This document shows, one piece after another, positions 43,857 through 53,230 of a DNA stretch of 64,000 nt. Position numbers and translations under genes: made by a program. Below the pieces are notes generated by a model. It was not told the DNA's origin. It saw only the letters and a list, made by a program, of their open reading frames with translations, and searched no databases. This DNA is from DATAOG01 sp963753685 (GTDB lineage: Bacteria > Pseudomonadota > Alphaproteobacteria > Geminicoccales > Geminicoccaceae), in the NCBI GenBank assembly GCA_963753685.1, contig CAVWDE010000004.1:62001-126000 (forward strand), written 5' to 3'. Within the stretch, counting starts at the first letter, position 1. Each line of letters begins with the position of its first letter.

Positions 43857-45076
43857 GCGGCTTCCTGACCCAGCACGCCGGCCTCGATCAGCGCGGCAAT
43901 CTCGGCATCCGAGCAGCCGAGGCTGCGGAGGATCTGGGCGTTGTGCTCGCCGAGCGCAGGTGCGGGGCGGCGCAGCGCACCTGGCGTTGCGGACAGGCGC
44001 GGCACGACGTTGTGCATCGGCAGGCGGCCGGCCTGCGCGTCCGGCAGGTCGATCAGCACCTCGCGCCCGGCGACATAAGCGTCGGCGGCGAGATCGGCCT
44101 CGTCGCACACCGGGCCGACCGTCACCTGGGCCCGCTCGAAAAACGCGAGCGCCTCGGCCTGGGTGCGCTCGGCGATGAAGCCCGCGATGACCGCCTCGAC
44201 CGCTTCGCGATGGCGCAGCCGGCCCTCATTGGTGCGAAAGCGCGGATCATCGAGCAGATCGGCGCGGCCGATCGCCCGGAACAGGCGCTCCGCCATGGCC
44301 TGGGTCCCGGTCGAGAGCGCCAGATACTTGCCGTCCCGGGTCTCATAAACGTCGCGCGGCGCCTGGATCGTGCAGCGGCTGCCCATGCGGGGCGTGGTCT
44401 CGCCGGTCAGCCGATGCTCGGCGGCCTTGGGGCCGAGCATGGCGAGGATCGGCTCGAGCAGGGCGAGGTCGATCACCTGGCCCGGGCCGCCCCGCTCGGC
44501 GACCCGCAAGGCCGTGAGCGCGGCGAGCGCGCCATAGAGGCCGGCGAACGCGTCCGCCATCGCGAACGCCGGCAGCACCGGCGGCCGGTCGGCAAAGCCG
44601 TTCATCGCGGCAAAGCCGGAAAACGCCTCGATCAGCGAGCCGAAGCCCGGCTTATCGCGATAAGGCCCGGTCTGGCCCCAGCCCGAGACCCGCACCAGGA
44701 TGAGCTTGGGATTGCGCGCGAGCAGCACCTCGGGCCCGAGGCCCATCTTCTCGAGCGTCCCCGGGCGGTAGTTCTCGACCAGGATTTTCGAACCTTCGAC
44801 CAGGCGGAGGAGCAGATCGCGCCCGGCCGCCTGGCGGAGGTCGAGGCAGAGGCTCTGCTTGTTGCGCGCATAGACCTGCCACCAGAGCGCCACGCCCCGG
44901 GTCGTCCAGTTGCGCAGATCATCGCCGCGGCCGGGCTTCTCGACCTTGATCACGTCCGCCCCGAGGTCGGCCAGCACGTGGGTGAGGATGTTGCCCGCGA
45001 CCAGGCGCGAGAGATCCAGCACCCGCACGTCGTCGAGCGGGCCGTGCGCTTCGGGGCAAAACTCCTTGGCGTTCAT
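43853..45076 (-). CDS. CaiB/BaiF-family CoA transferase
   Basis: A 407-residue type III CoA transferase, moving CoA between carboxylic acids. VRVLDLSRLVAGNILTHVLADLGADVIKVEKPGRGDDLR (core GADVIKVEKPGRGDD) contains the family signature, and YARNKQSLCLDLR, then ENYRPGTLEKMG, follow. The catalytic Asp is expected in the AMADAFAGLYGAL region. The ATG overlaps the upstream toxin stop by 4 bp and its stop shares CTAG with another toxin, so both ends are interlocked with PIN toxin genes. Confidence 0.9.
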   Translation of the reverse strand: MNAKEFCPEAHGPLDDVRVLDLSRLVAGNILTHVLADLGADVIKVEKPGRGDDLRNWTTRGVALWWQVYARNKQSLCLDLRQAAGRDLLLRLVEGSKILVENYRPGTLEKMGLGPEVLLARNPKLILVRVSGWGQTGPYRDKPGFGSLIEAFSGFAAMNGFADRPPVLPAFAMADAFAGLYGALAALTALRVAERGGPGQVIDLALLEPILAMLGPKAAEHRLTGETTPRMGSRCTIQAPRDVYETRDGKYLALSTGTQAMAERLFRAIGRADLLDDPRFRTNEGRLRHREAVEAVIAGFIAERTQAEALAFFERAQVTVGPVCDEADLAADAYVAGREVLIDLPDAQAGRLPMHNVVPRLSATPGALRRPAPALGEHNAQILRSLGCSDAEIAALIEAGVLGQEAA

Positions 45077-45456
45077 CGGATCAGCTGAACCTCGGCAGTC
45101 AGGTCGAGGGTCGCCCAGCGCCGGTCGGCCGTGAGCGCGCGTGCGTGGCGTGCCTCGGCAAGGCAGAGACAGGCCCGATCCCCAAACGACAAGCCGGCAC
45201 TTCGGGTTACCGCCCGGAGCGCGCCTGCCGACAGCGCCTGCGCCTGGTCGAACGCGATGACCACAAGCCCGAGCGCCGCGATCCTGGCGCTGGCGCGGTC
45301 GGCCGCGAAGCCCGCATCGACCAGCACCGCGATGACCTCGGACCAGTTCACGGCGCTGATAGTGGCCTCGTCCAGGAGAGCATCGACGATCTCGGCGCCC
45401 GGCTCTTCGTTGATCAGAGCCAGTACCGCCGAGGCGTCCAGAACGACTTCACTCAT
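45073..45456 (-). CDS. vapC: PIN-domain toxin, VapC-like
   Basis: A 127-residue PIN RNase: EVVLDASAVLALINEEPGAE (first Asp), SAVNWSEVIAVLVD (Glu), and LSFGDRACLCLAEAR with ALTADRRW (acidic residues). The ATG at 45456 overlaps the AbrB antitoxin stop by 8 bp; a start at 45471 is less likely. The stop overlaps the CoA-transferase start (ATGA). Confidence 0.9.
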   Translation of the reverse strand: MSEVVLDASAVLALINEEPGAEIVDALLDEATISAVNWSEVIAVLVDAGFAADRASARIAALGLVVIAFDQAQALSAGALRAVTRSAGLSFGDRACLCLAEARHARALTADRRWATLDLTAEVQLIR

Positions 45457-45697
45457 CCCGGGTTTCGGCACGACGCATGCTGAACAGCCGTTCGGTCAGG
45501 AGCTCACCCTTCGGCACGCGCTCACGGACCATGCGCTGCGCTGCGCGCACGGCAGCCCGCCGGCTCTCGATCCTGATGCCATCCTCGTCGAGCCGCACGA
45601 CCAGCGGATCGCCGATCTTGAGCCCGAGCAGCTTACGGAACTCAGCAGGAATCACGACCCGGCCATTCTCGCCCAGTCGAGTTCGCATCTCTCGCAT
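45449..45697 (-). CDS. AbrB/SpoVT-family antitoxin
   Basis: An 82-residue swapped-hairpin antitoxin: TRLGENGRVVIPAEFRKLLGLKIGDPLVVRLDEDG (core GRVVIPAEFRKLLGLKIGD) is the complete AbrB DNA-binding fold. A basic C-terminus follows. The Met at 45697 is chosen because TACAAT (minus strand, 45716-45711) is a good -10 element only about 14 bp upstream, leaving a very short leader. It leads a three-gene run of antitoxin, toxin and CoA transferase. Confidence 0.85.
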   Translation of the reverse strand: MREMRTRLGENGRVVIPAEFRKLLGLKIGDPLVVRLDEDGIRIESRRAAVRAAQRMVRERVPKGELLTERLFSMRRAETRDE

Positions 45698-45855
45698 CTG
45701 CCAACCTGGTATTGTAGTGACATCACCGCCTGATCGTGGCAGATGCAGGGCGGCCTGTCCACTCGAAACGCGGCAGGGCGTGGTTGCCTGGCGGCGGCCC
45801 GACCGGTTCAATCGGGTGGACGAAGCTTGGCCGCGGGAGGGGACGGAGGATGGCA

Positions 45856-47115
45856 ATGGGGCAGGACTCGGAGCGACGCGCGGCCGCAGCGGTCGATCAG
45901 GCGCGGCTGTGGCGACGGCTGATGGCGATGGCCGAGATCGGCGCGATCGCCGGCAACGGGGTCAACCGCCAGGCGCTCTCGGCGGAGGACATCCGGGCCC
46001 GCGCCCTGCTGCTCGAATGGGCCACGGCGCGCGGGTACCAACCTGCGGTCGACGATTTCGCGAACCTGTTCATCCGCCGGCCCGGCAACGATCCGGCCGC
46101 GGCGCCGGTCCTCGCCGGCTCGCACATGGACAGCCAGCCCGCGGGCGGCCGCTTCGATGGCATCTTCGGCGTGCTGGCCGCGCTCGAGGCGCTCGAGGCC
46201 CTCGATGCCGCCGGGATCGCGACCGTGCACCCGATCGACCTGGTCGCCTGGACCAACGAGGAAGGCGGGCGCTACGGGCCGGGCTGCATGGGGTCGGCGG
46301 TGTTCGCGGGCCACTTGCGGCTCGAGGACTGCCTCGATCTGACCGATCGTGCGGGCGTCCGGCTTGGCGCCGCCCTGGCCGAGACGCTGGCGGCCACGCC
46401 CGAAGTGCCGCGCCGGCCGTTCGGCTTTCCGATCGCCGCCTATCTCGAGCCGCACATCGAGCAGGGGCCGCAGCTCGAGGCGGGCGGCCTGCAGGTCGGC
46501 GTCGTCACCGGCATCCAGGGCGCGCGCTGGTATGGGGTCGAGGTCGCGGGCGAGCCCGGCCACGCCGGCACCGCCCCGCTCGCCGGCCGCAAAGACGCGC
46601 TCCGGGCCGCGGTCCGGATGATCGCCGGCCTCGAGGAGCTGATGCACGACCCGGCCGACCAGCTCCGGTTCACCGTCGGCCGGCTCGAGGTCGAGCCCAA
46701 CTCGCCCAACACGGTGCCGGCCCGGGTCACCTTCAGCATCGATTTCCGCCACCCCGAGGCCGCGGTGCTCGAGGATCGCGGCGGCCGGATCGAAGCGCTC
46801 TGCCAGCACCTGGCCGGGCCTTGCGCGGTCAACGTGAAAGAGACCTTCAAGCGGTCACCCTGCGTCTTCCCGAAGCGGATCGTGGACGCGATCGAGCAGG
46901 CGGCGCAGGCGCTCGGCATCGGCCACATGCGCCTGCCGTCGGGCGCCTTTCACGATGCCAACTTCATCGCCGACCTGGCGCCCACGGGGATGATCTTCGT
47001 GCCCTGCGAGCGCGGCATCAGCCACAGCCCGGCGGAGAACGCCAGACCCGAGGACCTCGCCGCCGGCGCCCGCGTCCTCGCCGCCGCCCTGGTCGAGCTC
47101 GCGGGTGGGGCCTGA
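45856..47115 (+). CDS. M20-family Zn-dependent hydantoinase/carbamoylase-type amidase
   Basis: A 419-residue M20 amidohydrolase, probably cleaving N-carbamoyl amino acids or ureidoglycolate-type compounds. LAGSHMDSQPAGGRFDGIFG carries His and Asp metal ligands, AWTNEEGGRYGPGCMGSAVF the catalytic Glu pair, HIEQGPQLE another Glu, and SGAFHDANFIAD a His ligand. EPGHAGTAPLAGRKDAL is the dimerisation lid. ATG 45856 has GGAGG (45845-45849) 6 bp upstream; ATG 45850 is too close to it. Confidence 0.9.
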   Translation: MGQDSERRAAAAVDQARLWRRLMAMAEIGAIAGNGVNRQALSAEDIRARALLLEWATARGYQPAVDDFANLFIRRPGNDPAAAPVLAGSHMDSQPAGGRFDGIFGVLAALEALEALDAAGIATVHPIDLVAWTNEEGGRYGPGCMGSAVFAGHLRLEDCLDLTDRAGVRLGAALAETLAATPEVPRRPFGFPIAAYLEPHIEQGPQLEAGGLQVGVVTGIQGARWYGVEVAGEPGHAGTAPLAGRKDALRAAVRMIAGLEELMHDPADQLRFTVGRLEVEPNSPNTVPARVTFSIDFRHPEAAVLEDRGGRIEALCQHLAGPCAVNVKETFKRSPCVFPKRIVDAIEQAAQALGIGHMRLPSGAFHDANFIADLAPTGMIFVPCERGISHSPAENARPEDLAAGARVLAAALVELAGGA

Positions 47116-47661
47116 GCCGCGTCGGCGAGCGAGGGGGCGCATCGAGGCCAGTAGTGCCGGGTCGGTCGACTGCGACAAGGAAGCGCCGTTTCCAGCCGAT
47201 GACCGCGGCCGGCAGCGCGGTCGATGGCCCGTGCTGACCCTTCAATTCAACAGGAGCATCCCGGTAGAATTCACTCCAGGTGATCGGTAGTGTCCGTCAC
47301 GGTCCGATCACAAATCACGCCCTAAAATCATGGCTACAAAACGAACCAAAGGTTGGAGGGTGTCCGATGGCCGATGCCTCTGGCGCAGCGTCCGCGTTGC
47401 CGACCGGCGCGCGGTCCAGGCTCGACACGCCGTCGAGCCGGATCACCAGGTGTTCGTCGGACTTGCTGCAGCCCGACGCCGCACCGACATCGAGCGACGC
47501 CCATCGAAGTCTCGACGTTGACCCGACCAATGCCGCCGACGTCCGCTGCGCTTGCCAGCCCTCACGCAGCGCGACACATTTCCTTTGACGGGCGCGCAAG
47601 CTACCTGAGCATGACGGCGCCGCGCGCGCTCGAAAAATCCGCTTGGAGAGGGAGACCATCC
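47116..47661. other. Intergenic region between the amidase and ohr
   Basis: About 545 bp. The open frames here overlap in several phases and show no motif. There is an AT-richer patch near 47230-47350 that may hold a promoter. I see no hairpin, repeat or RNA gene that I can support. An OhrR-type operator is expected near ohr but not identified. Confidence 0.4.
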
Positions 47662-48087
47662 ATGTCCGTCCAGGTTCTCTACACGACCAAGGCGACCGCG
47701 ACCGGGGGCCGCGATGGCGGTGCCAGGACCGCCGACGGCAGCCTCGAGGTGAAGCTCGCGACGCCCAAGGAACTGGGCGGCGCGGGCGGCCCCGGCAACA
47801 ATCCGGAGCAGCTGTTCGCGGCCGGCTATTCGGCCTGCTTTCTCAGCGCGATGAAGTTCGTCGCCGGCCAGGGCGGCCCCAAGGTGCCGGCCGACACCAC
47901 GGTGACCGCGACGGTCGGCATCGGCCCCCGCTCCGAGGGCGGCTTCGGCCTCGACATCCAGCTCGACATCGCCCTCCCCGGCCTCGCGCGCGCCGACGCC
48001 GAGACCCTGGTCCAGAAGGCGCACATGGTCTGCCCCTACTCGAACGCCACCCGCAACAACGTGCCGGTGCGCCTGGTCGTGACGTGA
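47662..48087 (+). CDS. ohr: Organic hydroperoxide resistance protein, Ohr/OsmC family
   Basis: A 141-residue Ohr-type peroxidase that detoxifies organic hydroperoxides using lipoamide-derived electrons. LYTTKATATGGRDG at the N-terminus, LFAAGYSACFLSAM with the peroxidatic Cys, and MVCPYSNATRNNVPVRL with the resolving Cys are all characteristic. Length is normal. A GGAGA ribosome site precedes ATG 47662. Confidence 0.95.
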   Translation: MSVQVLYTTKATATGGRDGGARTADGSLEVKLATPKELGGAGGPGNNPEQLFAAGYSACFLSAMKFVAGQGGPKVPADTTVTATVGIGPRSEGGFGLDIQLDIALPGLARADAETLVQKAHMVCPYSNATRNNVPVRLVVT

Positions 48088-48772
48088 CGACAATGGCCCG
48101 CGGACCTGCGCGGGTGATCCCATTGAACAGCGAGCGAGCCTCGGCTGACACGGGCTTAGCTCCGCATGGCCGTCCCCCGGCCGCGATCGCGCTTTCGGCG
48201 ACGCTCTACTGGCGGTTCAGCCAGCTGTTCGGACGCGCCCCCTCGCGCACCAGGCTCATTCATGGAGCGTTTCGCGCCGGCTGGCGCAGGCGCTCCATGC
48301 AGCGGCTGAGACGGTCGAAGAGGTTCCTCGTATCTCGCGGCATGTTTGGTTGGGAGTCCGGTACGCCCTGCTTGTTGGTGACCCATCGCGACATGGCGCA
48401 ACCTGGAATCGCGCGGGAGACGGAGATGTCCGGCACGGGCAGTTGAGAAGACTGCGAGCCAGGCGAGCATCGAGACGCGATCAATGGTCTTCGATTGTCA
48501 GCGTCGTGGGACGGCCTCGTGCTTGACGATCACGTCAGCATGCGTTGTCCGACTGCGGATGCTTTGGCGCGCAGGAGGGCTGCGTTTTCGCCGCTTGTCA
48601 GTCGGGGCCGGGCAGGCCAAGCTGAGGCTGGACAGATTGCATCCCGGCACTTCGAGCCTGCCATGACGGTCCGCGGCCGGTTCGCCCGCCCACAGCGGCG
48701 AGCGCGGCGGTCGTAGGGACAAGGGATGCGCGCTGTCGCCAACAACGTCAGCGGCCGAAGGACTCAATCTCC
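48088..48772. other. Intergenic region between ohr and the aldolase-like gene
   Basis: About 685 bp without a convincing gene. Several frames of 60-105 codons exist on both strands but have no recognisable motif, no good ribosome site and mutually exclusive overlaps. No terminal inverted repeats or transposase-like motifs were found. It may contain decayed sequence. Confidence 0.4.
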
Positions 48773-49570
48773 GTGATCATGCCCAACACGCTTCGCGCCA
48801 AGCTCGCCGCCGGCGAGCCCACCATCGGTACCCACTATCTCTCGGCCGATCCGGACCTTCCCGAGATCATCGGCGACAGTGGTCTGTTCGACTATGCCGA
48901 ATACTGCGCCGAGTATTCGGCGTTCGACATGCCGCTGTTGTTCCACATGGCGCGCGCGGGGCAGGTCGCCGATCTGCCGCTGATGATCAAGCTCGACCAG
49001 GAGAGCCAGGGGTTCTGGGCCCAGGCGGCGCTCGGCGCGGGCTTCAAGGCGGTGCTGTTCACCGATGTCCGCTCGGCGGAAGACGTCGCTCTCTGCCACC
49101 GCTGCATCCGGGCGGATACGCCCGAGACGCGCGGCTACATGGGGGTCAAGCTGCGGCGGCCGGCGATGACCAGCTACGAGCCGGCGAGCTATCTCGAGGA
49201 TCTGGCCGGCATCGTGTTCGCGATCATGATCGAGAAGGACCAGGCGGTCGAGGACCTCGACCGGGTGCTGGCCGCGGCCCGGGACCATGGCGTCGACATG
49301 ACCCAGTGGGGGCCCGCGGACTTCGGGCTGTCGCGTGGCCAGCCGCAGCTGATGACGACCCCCGCGATCCGGCCGTTCGAGGAGCTGGTGATCAAGAAGT
49401 CGCTGGACTACGGCATCCACCCGCGGGTCGAGATCGCCGAGGTCGAGCAGGCCGACCGCTACGTGCAGCTGGGCGTGCGCCACTTCTGCATCGGCTGGGA
49501 CCGGTTCATCTACAAAGCCGGCCTGCAGAAGATCGGCGAGGGCATGCGCAAGCTGGTCGAGACCCTGTAG
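48773..49570 (+). CDS. HpcH/HpaI aldolase-family protein
   Basis: A 265-residue class II aldolase/citrate lyase family protein. NTLRAKLAAGEPTIGTHYLS is the N-terminal signature. The usual Pro-rich active site is altered: FDYAEYCAEYSAFDM and LPLMIKLDQ occupy the expected metal-site region, and AIMIEKDQAVEDLD carries the Glu ligand. TQWGPADFGLSRG is the later conserved loop. GTG 48773 is 10 bp after AAGGA; ATG 48779 is an alternative. Substrate uncertain, and some divergence from true HpaI aldolases is visible. Confidence 0.8.
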   Translation: MIMPNTLRAKLAAGEPTIGTHYLSADPDLPEIIGDSGLFDYAEYCAEYSAFDMPLLFHMARAGQVADLPLMIKLDQESQGFWAQAALGAGFKAVLFTDVRSAEDVALCHRCIRADTPETRGYMGVKLRRPAMTSYEPASYLEDLAGIVFAIMIEKDQAVEDLDRVLAAARDHGVDMTQWGPADFGLSRGQPQLMTTPAIRPFEELVIKKSLDYGIHPRVEIAEVEQADRYVQLGVRHFCIGWDRFIYKAGLQKIGEGMRKLVETL

Positions 49571-49605
49571 TCGTCGCGAAACGTCGACGCCGCGCCGCGC
49601 CCCCC

Positions 49606-50085
49606 TCACGGCCACCAGTCGCGGTCGAGGATCTGGTCGAGGCCGTAGGGGCAGTGCGCGGGAAGAACGCCCGGATCGATCTCAGCTCGGAGCGCGCGCG
49701 CCGCAAAGCGGCGGCCGTCATCGTAGCTCTCGGCCAGCGCAGCCTGCAGCTCGGACTTGAGACCGGGACTGTCGGCGAGGATCTTGTCCGCCTTCGAACG
49801 GTGCACGTCGACCGAGGTCTCCCAGCCGGCGCGCGGCGCCTCGGCGCGCGAATGCTGCAGCTTCAACAGGTGTTCGATGATCCGGGCGACGTTGCTTGCG
49901 AGCGCCCGGCGGTCGCGCTTGCCCAAGCTTTCGATCTCCTCGGCCAGATTCGCATAGTCGAGAGCGATCGTGGACCGGTGGGCGGCGGCGCGCCGCAACA
50001 GATCCGCCTGTTGCCGTGTCCAGCTGACGAAATCGCGATCGTACCCGCCGGTCGCCGGCGACAGATCTGATTTGAGCTTCGCCAT
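49606..50085 (-). CDS. DUF29-family protein
   Basis: A 159-residue protein of the DUF29 family, common in cyanobacteria and alphaproteobacteria and of unknown function. YDRDFVSWTRQQADLLRRAAAHRSTIALDYANLAEEIESLGKRDRRAL (core LDYANLAEEIESLGKRDR) is the signature, and VARIIEHLLKLQHS and CPYGLDQILDRDWWP follow at the expected places. It precedes no obvious partner; some DUF29 genes look toxin-antitoxin linked, but that is not shown here. Confidence 0.88.
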   Translation of the reverse strand: MAKLKSDLSPATGGYDRDFVSWTRQQADLLRRAAAHRSTIALDYANLAEEIESLGKRDRRALASNVARIIEHLLKLQHSRAEAPRAGWETSVDVHRSKADKILADSPGLKSELQAALAESYDDGRRFAARALRAEIDPGVLPAHCPYGLDQILDRDWWP

Positions 50086-50103
50086 GATGGCGTCGGTTTC
50101 CGG

Positions 50104-50889
50104 TCAGCTGCCCGCGCTGCCGTCACGGTCGGGCTGGCGGCGGCCGAACATCTGGACGAGGTCGGTCGGGAACGGGAAGACGATGGTCGAGCTGCGCTCG
50201 TTGGCGATCGTCATGAGCGTCGAGAGATAGCGCAGCTGCATCGCTTCCGGGCGGGTCGCGAGGATGGTCGCGGCGTCCAGGAACTTCTGCGCCGCCTGGA
50301 ACTCGCCCTCGGATTCGATGATCTTGGCGCGCCTGATGCGTTCGGCCTCGGCCTGGCGGGCGATCACCCGGATCATGCTCTCGTCGATGTCGACGTGCTT
50401 GAGCTCGACGTTGCTGACCTTGATCCCCCAGCTCTCGGTCTGCTCGTCGAGGATGCGCTGCAGGTCGACGTTCAGCTTCTCGCGCTCGGCCAGCATCTCG
50501 TCGAGCTCGTGCTGGCCGAGCACCGAGCGCAGCGTGGTCTGGGCGAGCTGGCTGGTCGCGTTGTTGAAGTCCTCGATCTGGATGATCGCGTTGCGCGCAT
50601 CCATGACCCGGTAGTAGACGACCGCGTTGACCTTCACCAGCACGTTGTCGCGCGAGATGATGTCCTGGCTCGGGATGTCGTGGACCCGGATGCGCAGGTC
50701 GACCTTGACCGCCTGCTGGATCATCGGCACCACCAGGATCAGGCCCGGCCCCTTGACCTTCCAGAAGCGGCCGAGCTGGAAGATCACGGCGCGCTCGTAC
50801 TCGCGCATGATCCGGATCGCCGAGAACAGGAACAGCACCACCAGGATCACCGGGATGGCGACGAAGGCGTTGTTGAGCACGAATGTCAT
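50104..50889 (-). CDS. Slipin/stomatin-family SPFH membrane protein
   Basis: A 261-residue SPFH protein. One N-terminal membrane helix (AIPVILVVLFLFSAI) precedes the band-7 domain with EYERAVIFQLGRFWKVKGPGL (core YERAVIFQLGRFW), DIPSQDIISRDNV and GQHELDEML. A coiled-coil segment with RQAEAERIRRAKIIESEGE drives oligomerisation. It is encoded 14 bp after the NfeD protease gene, its usual partner, and the pair is thought to organise membrane microdomains and protein turnover. Confidence 0.93.
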   Translation of the reverse strand: MTFVLNNAFVAIPVILVVLFLFSAIRIMREYERAVIFQLGRFWKVKGPGLILVVPMIQQAVKVDLRIRVHDIPSQDIISRDNVLVKVNAVVYYRVMDARNAIIQIEDFNNATSQLAQTTLRSVLGQHELDEMLAEREKLNVDLQRILDEQTESWGIKVSNVELKHVDIDESMIRVIARQAEAERIRRAKIIESEGEFQAAQKFLDAATILATRPEAMQLRYLSTLMTIANERSSTIVFPFPTDLVQMFGRRQPDRDGSAGS

Positions 50890-50903
50890 GCCGTCATCTC
50901 CGC

Positions 50904-52298
50904 TCAGGCTTCGGGCTCGACCTCGACGGTCAGGCCCTCGATGCCGGTGACCCGGACCCAGCGGCCGGGGGCGAGCCCGGCCGGCCCGCGCGCCGTCCAG
51001 GTCTCGCCGTGGATGCGGATCCGGCCGCCCTCGGCGCCCCAGTCGAGCACCCGGCCGCGGCTGCCGATCATCTCCTCCTGACCGGTGACCACGGGTCTGG
51101 CCTGACTGCGTGCCATCAGGGTCATCATCAAAAGGAGCAGCGCCGCCCCAGCCAGTGCGACCCCGCCGATCAGCTGCCAGGAGACCCCGAAGCCCGGCGC
51201 CTCGGTGTCGATCAGCATCACCGAGCCGACCACGAACGCCGTGATGCCGCCGATGCCGAGCGCGCCGAAGCTCGGGATCACCGTCTCGGCGATCATCATG
51301 CCGAGACCGAGCACGATCAGCGCGATGCCGGCGTAGCTCACCGGCAGCACCTGGAACGAATAGAGGGCGAGCAGCAGGCTGATCGCGCCCGCGACGCCGG
51401 GCAGGTAGAGGCCCGGATTGTAGAACTCGAAGATGATGCCGTAGATCCCGACTAACATCAGGAGGTAGGCGACGTTGGGATTGGTGATGATGCCGAGCAG
51501 CTCGGTCCGCCAGTCGGGCGCCAGCGTCAGGATCGGCCGCCCCTGGGTCTCGAGCGTGCGCCTGGCGCCGCCGATCTCGACCTGGCGGCCGTTGAGCTTG
51601 GCGAGCAGGTCGTCGAGATTGGGCGCGATCAGATCGATCACGTGCTTATCGAGGGCGTCGGCCGCCGACAGGGTCGCCGCCTCGCGCACCGCCTGCTCCG
51701 CCCACTCGACGTTGCGCCCGCGCAGCTGCGCCAGCGAGCGGATGTAGGCGATCGAGTCGTTGAGGATCTTGTCCTCCATGCCGGCCTTGGGCTTGGGGGC
51801 CTCTTTGCCGGCCTGATCGGAGCCGTCGCCGCCGCCCTTGGGCGGCTCGGGCGCGCTCGGCTGCGGCTGACCCGGAAAGCCGCCGCCGAGCTGGATCGGG
51901 GTCGCGGCGCCGATGTTGGTGGCCGGCGCCATCGCCGCGACGTGGCAGGCATAGAGGATGTAGGTGCCGGCGCTGGCGGCATGGGCTCCGCCCGGGGCGA
52001 CGAAGCCGACCACCGGCACCGGCGAGGCGAGGATGCGCTCGACGATCGCGCGCATCGAATCGACCAGCCCGCCGGGCGTGTCCATGCGCAAGACGATCAG
52101 CGCAGCACCCTGGCTCTGCGCCTTGTCGAAGCCGCGCTCGACGTAGTCGCTGGTCGCGGGCCCGATCGCGCCCTTGATGTCGAGCACCGCGACCGGCCCG
52201 TTGTCGGCGGCCGCGCGGGCGGTCGGCGACGGGCCGCCCAGCGCCAGGAGCAGAGCCAGCCCGGCCGACCAGCCGACGAATCGTCGCGCGTACGCCAT
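50904..52298 (-). CDS. NfeD-family membrane-bound ClpP-class serine protease
   Basis: A 464-residue NfeD protein with signal peptide, periplasmic ClpP-like protease domain, four or so membrane helices and a C-terminal OB-fold NfeD domain. MDTPGGLVDSMRAIVE and GGAHAASAGTYI contain the conserved substrate loop and likely catalytic Ser, and MEDKILNDSIAYIRSLAQLRGRN (core DKILNDSIAYIR) the likely catalytic Lys. A Gly/Pro-rich insert lies between. The OB fold ends with GETWTARG and WVRVTGIEGLTVEVEP. Operonic with the slipin gene. Confidence 0.93.
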   Translation of the reverse strand: MAYARRFVGWSAGLALLLALGGPSPTARAAADNGPVAVLDIKGAIGPATSDYVERGFDKAQSQGAALIVLRMDTPGGLVDSMRAIVERILASPVPVVGFVAPGGAHAASAGTYILYACHVAAMAPATNIGAATPIQLGGGFPGQPQPSAPEPPKGGGDGSDQAGKEAPKPKAGMEDKILNDSIAYIRSLAQLRGRNVEWAEQAVREAATLSAADALDKHVIDLIAPNLDDLLAKLNGRQVEIGGARRTLETQGRPILTLAPDWRTELLGIITNPNVAYLLMLVGIYGIIFEFYNPGLYLPGVAGAISLLLALYSFQVLPVSYAGIALIVLGLGMMIAETVIPSFGALGIGGITAFVVGSVMLIDTEAPGFGVSWQLIGGVALAGAALLLLMMTLMARSQARPVVTGQEEMIGSRGRVLDWGAEGGRIRIHGETWTARGPAGLAPGRWVRVTGIEGLTVEVEPEA

Positions 52299-52530
52299 GA
52301 CGCCCTGTATATGAGCCCGAACGCCGGGCGGCGCCAGCCTTGGGCGTTGGGCACTACTCAGCGCGCTAGCTGTGGTTGCTACGAAGGTTGTGCATCCGGG
52401 CGGGCGAGCCGTCCTGCGCCAGCGAGCGCTCGGCGGAGCGTGAGGACGTCCATCGCCATCGGCATACCGCTTGCGCTACGATGCGCGACGGCGATGGCGT
52501 CGGGCAAGCGGCGTGGCCTTCGAGGGTGAT

Positions 52531-52773
52531 ATGATTCACAGAGCACATCGACACGACCGGATCGTCATGGACCCGCGGGTCATGGTCGGCAAGCCGACCA
52601 TCAAGGGGACGCGGATCACCGTCGAGCTGATCCTGCGCAAGCTCGGCGACGGCATGACGTCCGAAGAGATCCTCCAGGACCATCCGCACCTGACGCGGGA
52701 CGATCTGCGCGCGGCCCAGGCCTTCGCCGCCGATTATCTGGCCGATGAGACGGTGGTGCTGGCCGAGCCGTGA
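52531..52773 (+). CDS. DUF433 antitoxin-like protein
   Basis: An 80-residue DUF433 protein: DRIVMDPRVMVGKPTIKGTRI and LILRKLGDGMTSEEILQDHPHL are the family pattern, with a winged-helix DNA-binding fold. These are putative antitoxins of DUF5615 proteins. ATG 52531 has GAGGGTG upstream. It overlaps the next gene by 4 bp (GTGA). Confidence 0.9.
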   Translation: MIHRAHRHDRIVMDPRVMVGKPTIKGTRITVELILRKLGDGMTSEEILQDHPHLTRDDLRAAQAFAADYLADETVVLAEP

Positions 52774-53132
52774 AGTTCCTGCTCGACGAGTGCTGCGCGC
52801 CGGCCCTGGCAGCGGCCTTGCGCGCAGCGGGGCACGACGTGCTCCATGTGCTGACGAGCCACTGCGGCATCGACGACGATGCGATCATTGCGCTCGCCGT
52901 CGACGAAGGGCGCGTCGTGATCACCGAGGACAAGGATTTTGGCGAGCTGGTCATACGCCGCGGCCGAGCGCTGCCAGGTCTGATCCTACTCAGAATCGAG
53001 CCCCGGGACCGCCATCTGAAAGCCCAGCGACTGCTTACGCTGCTCGCCAGGCATAGGAACAAGCTGATCGGGTGCTACGCGGTCGTTGACGTGGCAAGCG
53101 TGCGCCTTCGCCCAATTGCCGCGCCGGGCTGA
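52770..53132 (+). CDS. DUF5615 PIN-like toxin candidate
   Basis: A 120-residue PIN-like (Mut7-C/DUF5615) protein: MKFLLDECCAPALAAALRAAG has the first acidic cluster, DDDAIIALAVDEGRVVITEDKDFGEL (core GRVVITEDKDFGEL) the second. The pattern is of a small nuclease-like toxin paired with DUF433. GTG start overlaps the antitoxin. Toxicity of this pair is predicted in the literature on such modules rather than shown for this gene. Confidence 0.88.
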   Translation: MKFLLDECCAPALAAALRAAGHDVLHVLTSHCGIDDDAIIALAVDEGRVVITEDKDFGELVIRRGRALPGLILLRIEPRDRHLKAQRLLTLLARHRNKLIGCYAVVDVASVRLRPIAAPG

Positions 53133-53230
53133 CATCACGTAATCGGATCGTCACGCTCCCTGTCCGCGGGCAGATCGGAGCGTGAGGCAGCGACGCGTCG
53201 CTGCCTCCGTCCTACGACCGGCGCCGCCGG

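Noticed and set aside
48088..48772. Insertion-sequence remnant
   Set aside because: I found no terminal inverted repeats, target duplication or transposase motif. The frames there are short and featureless.
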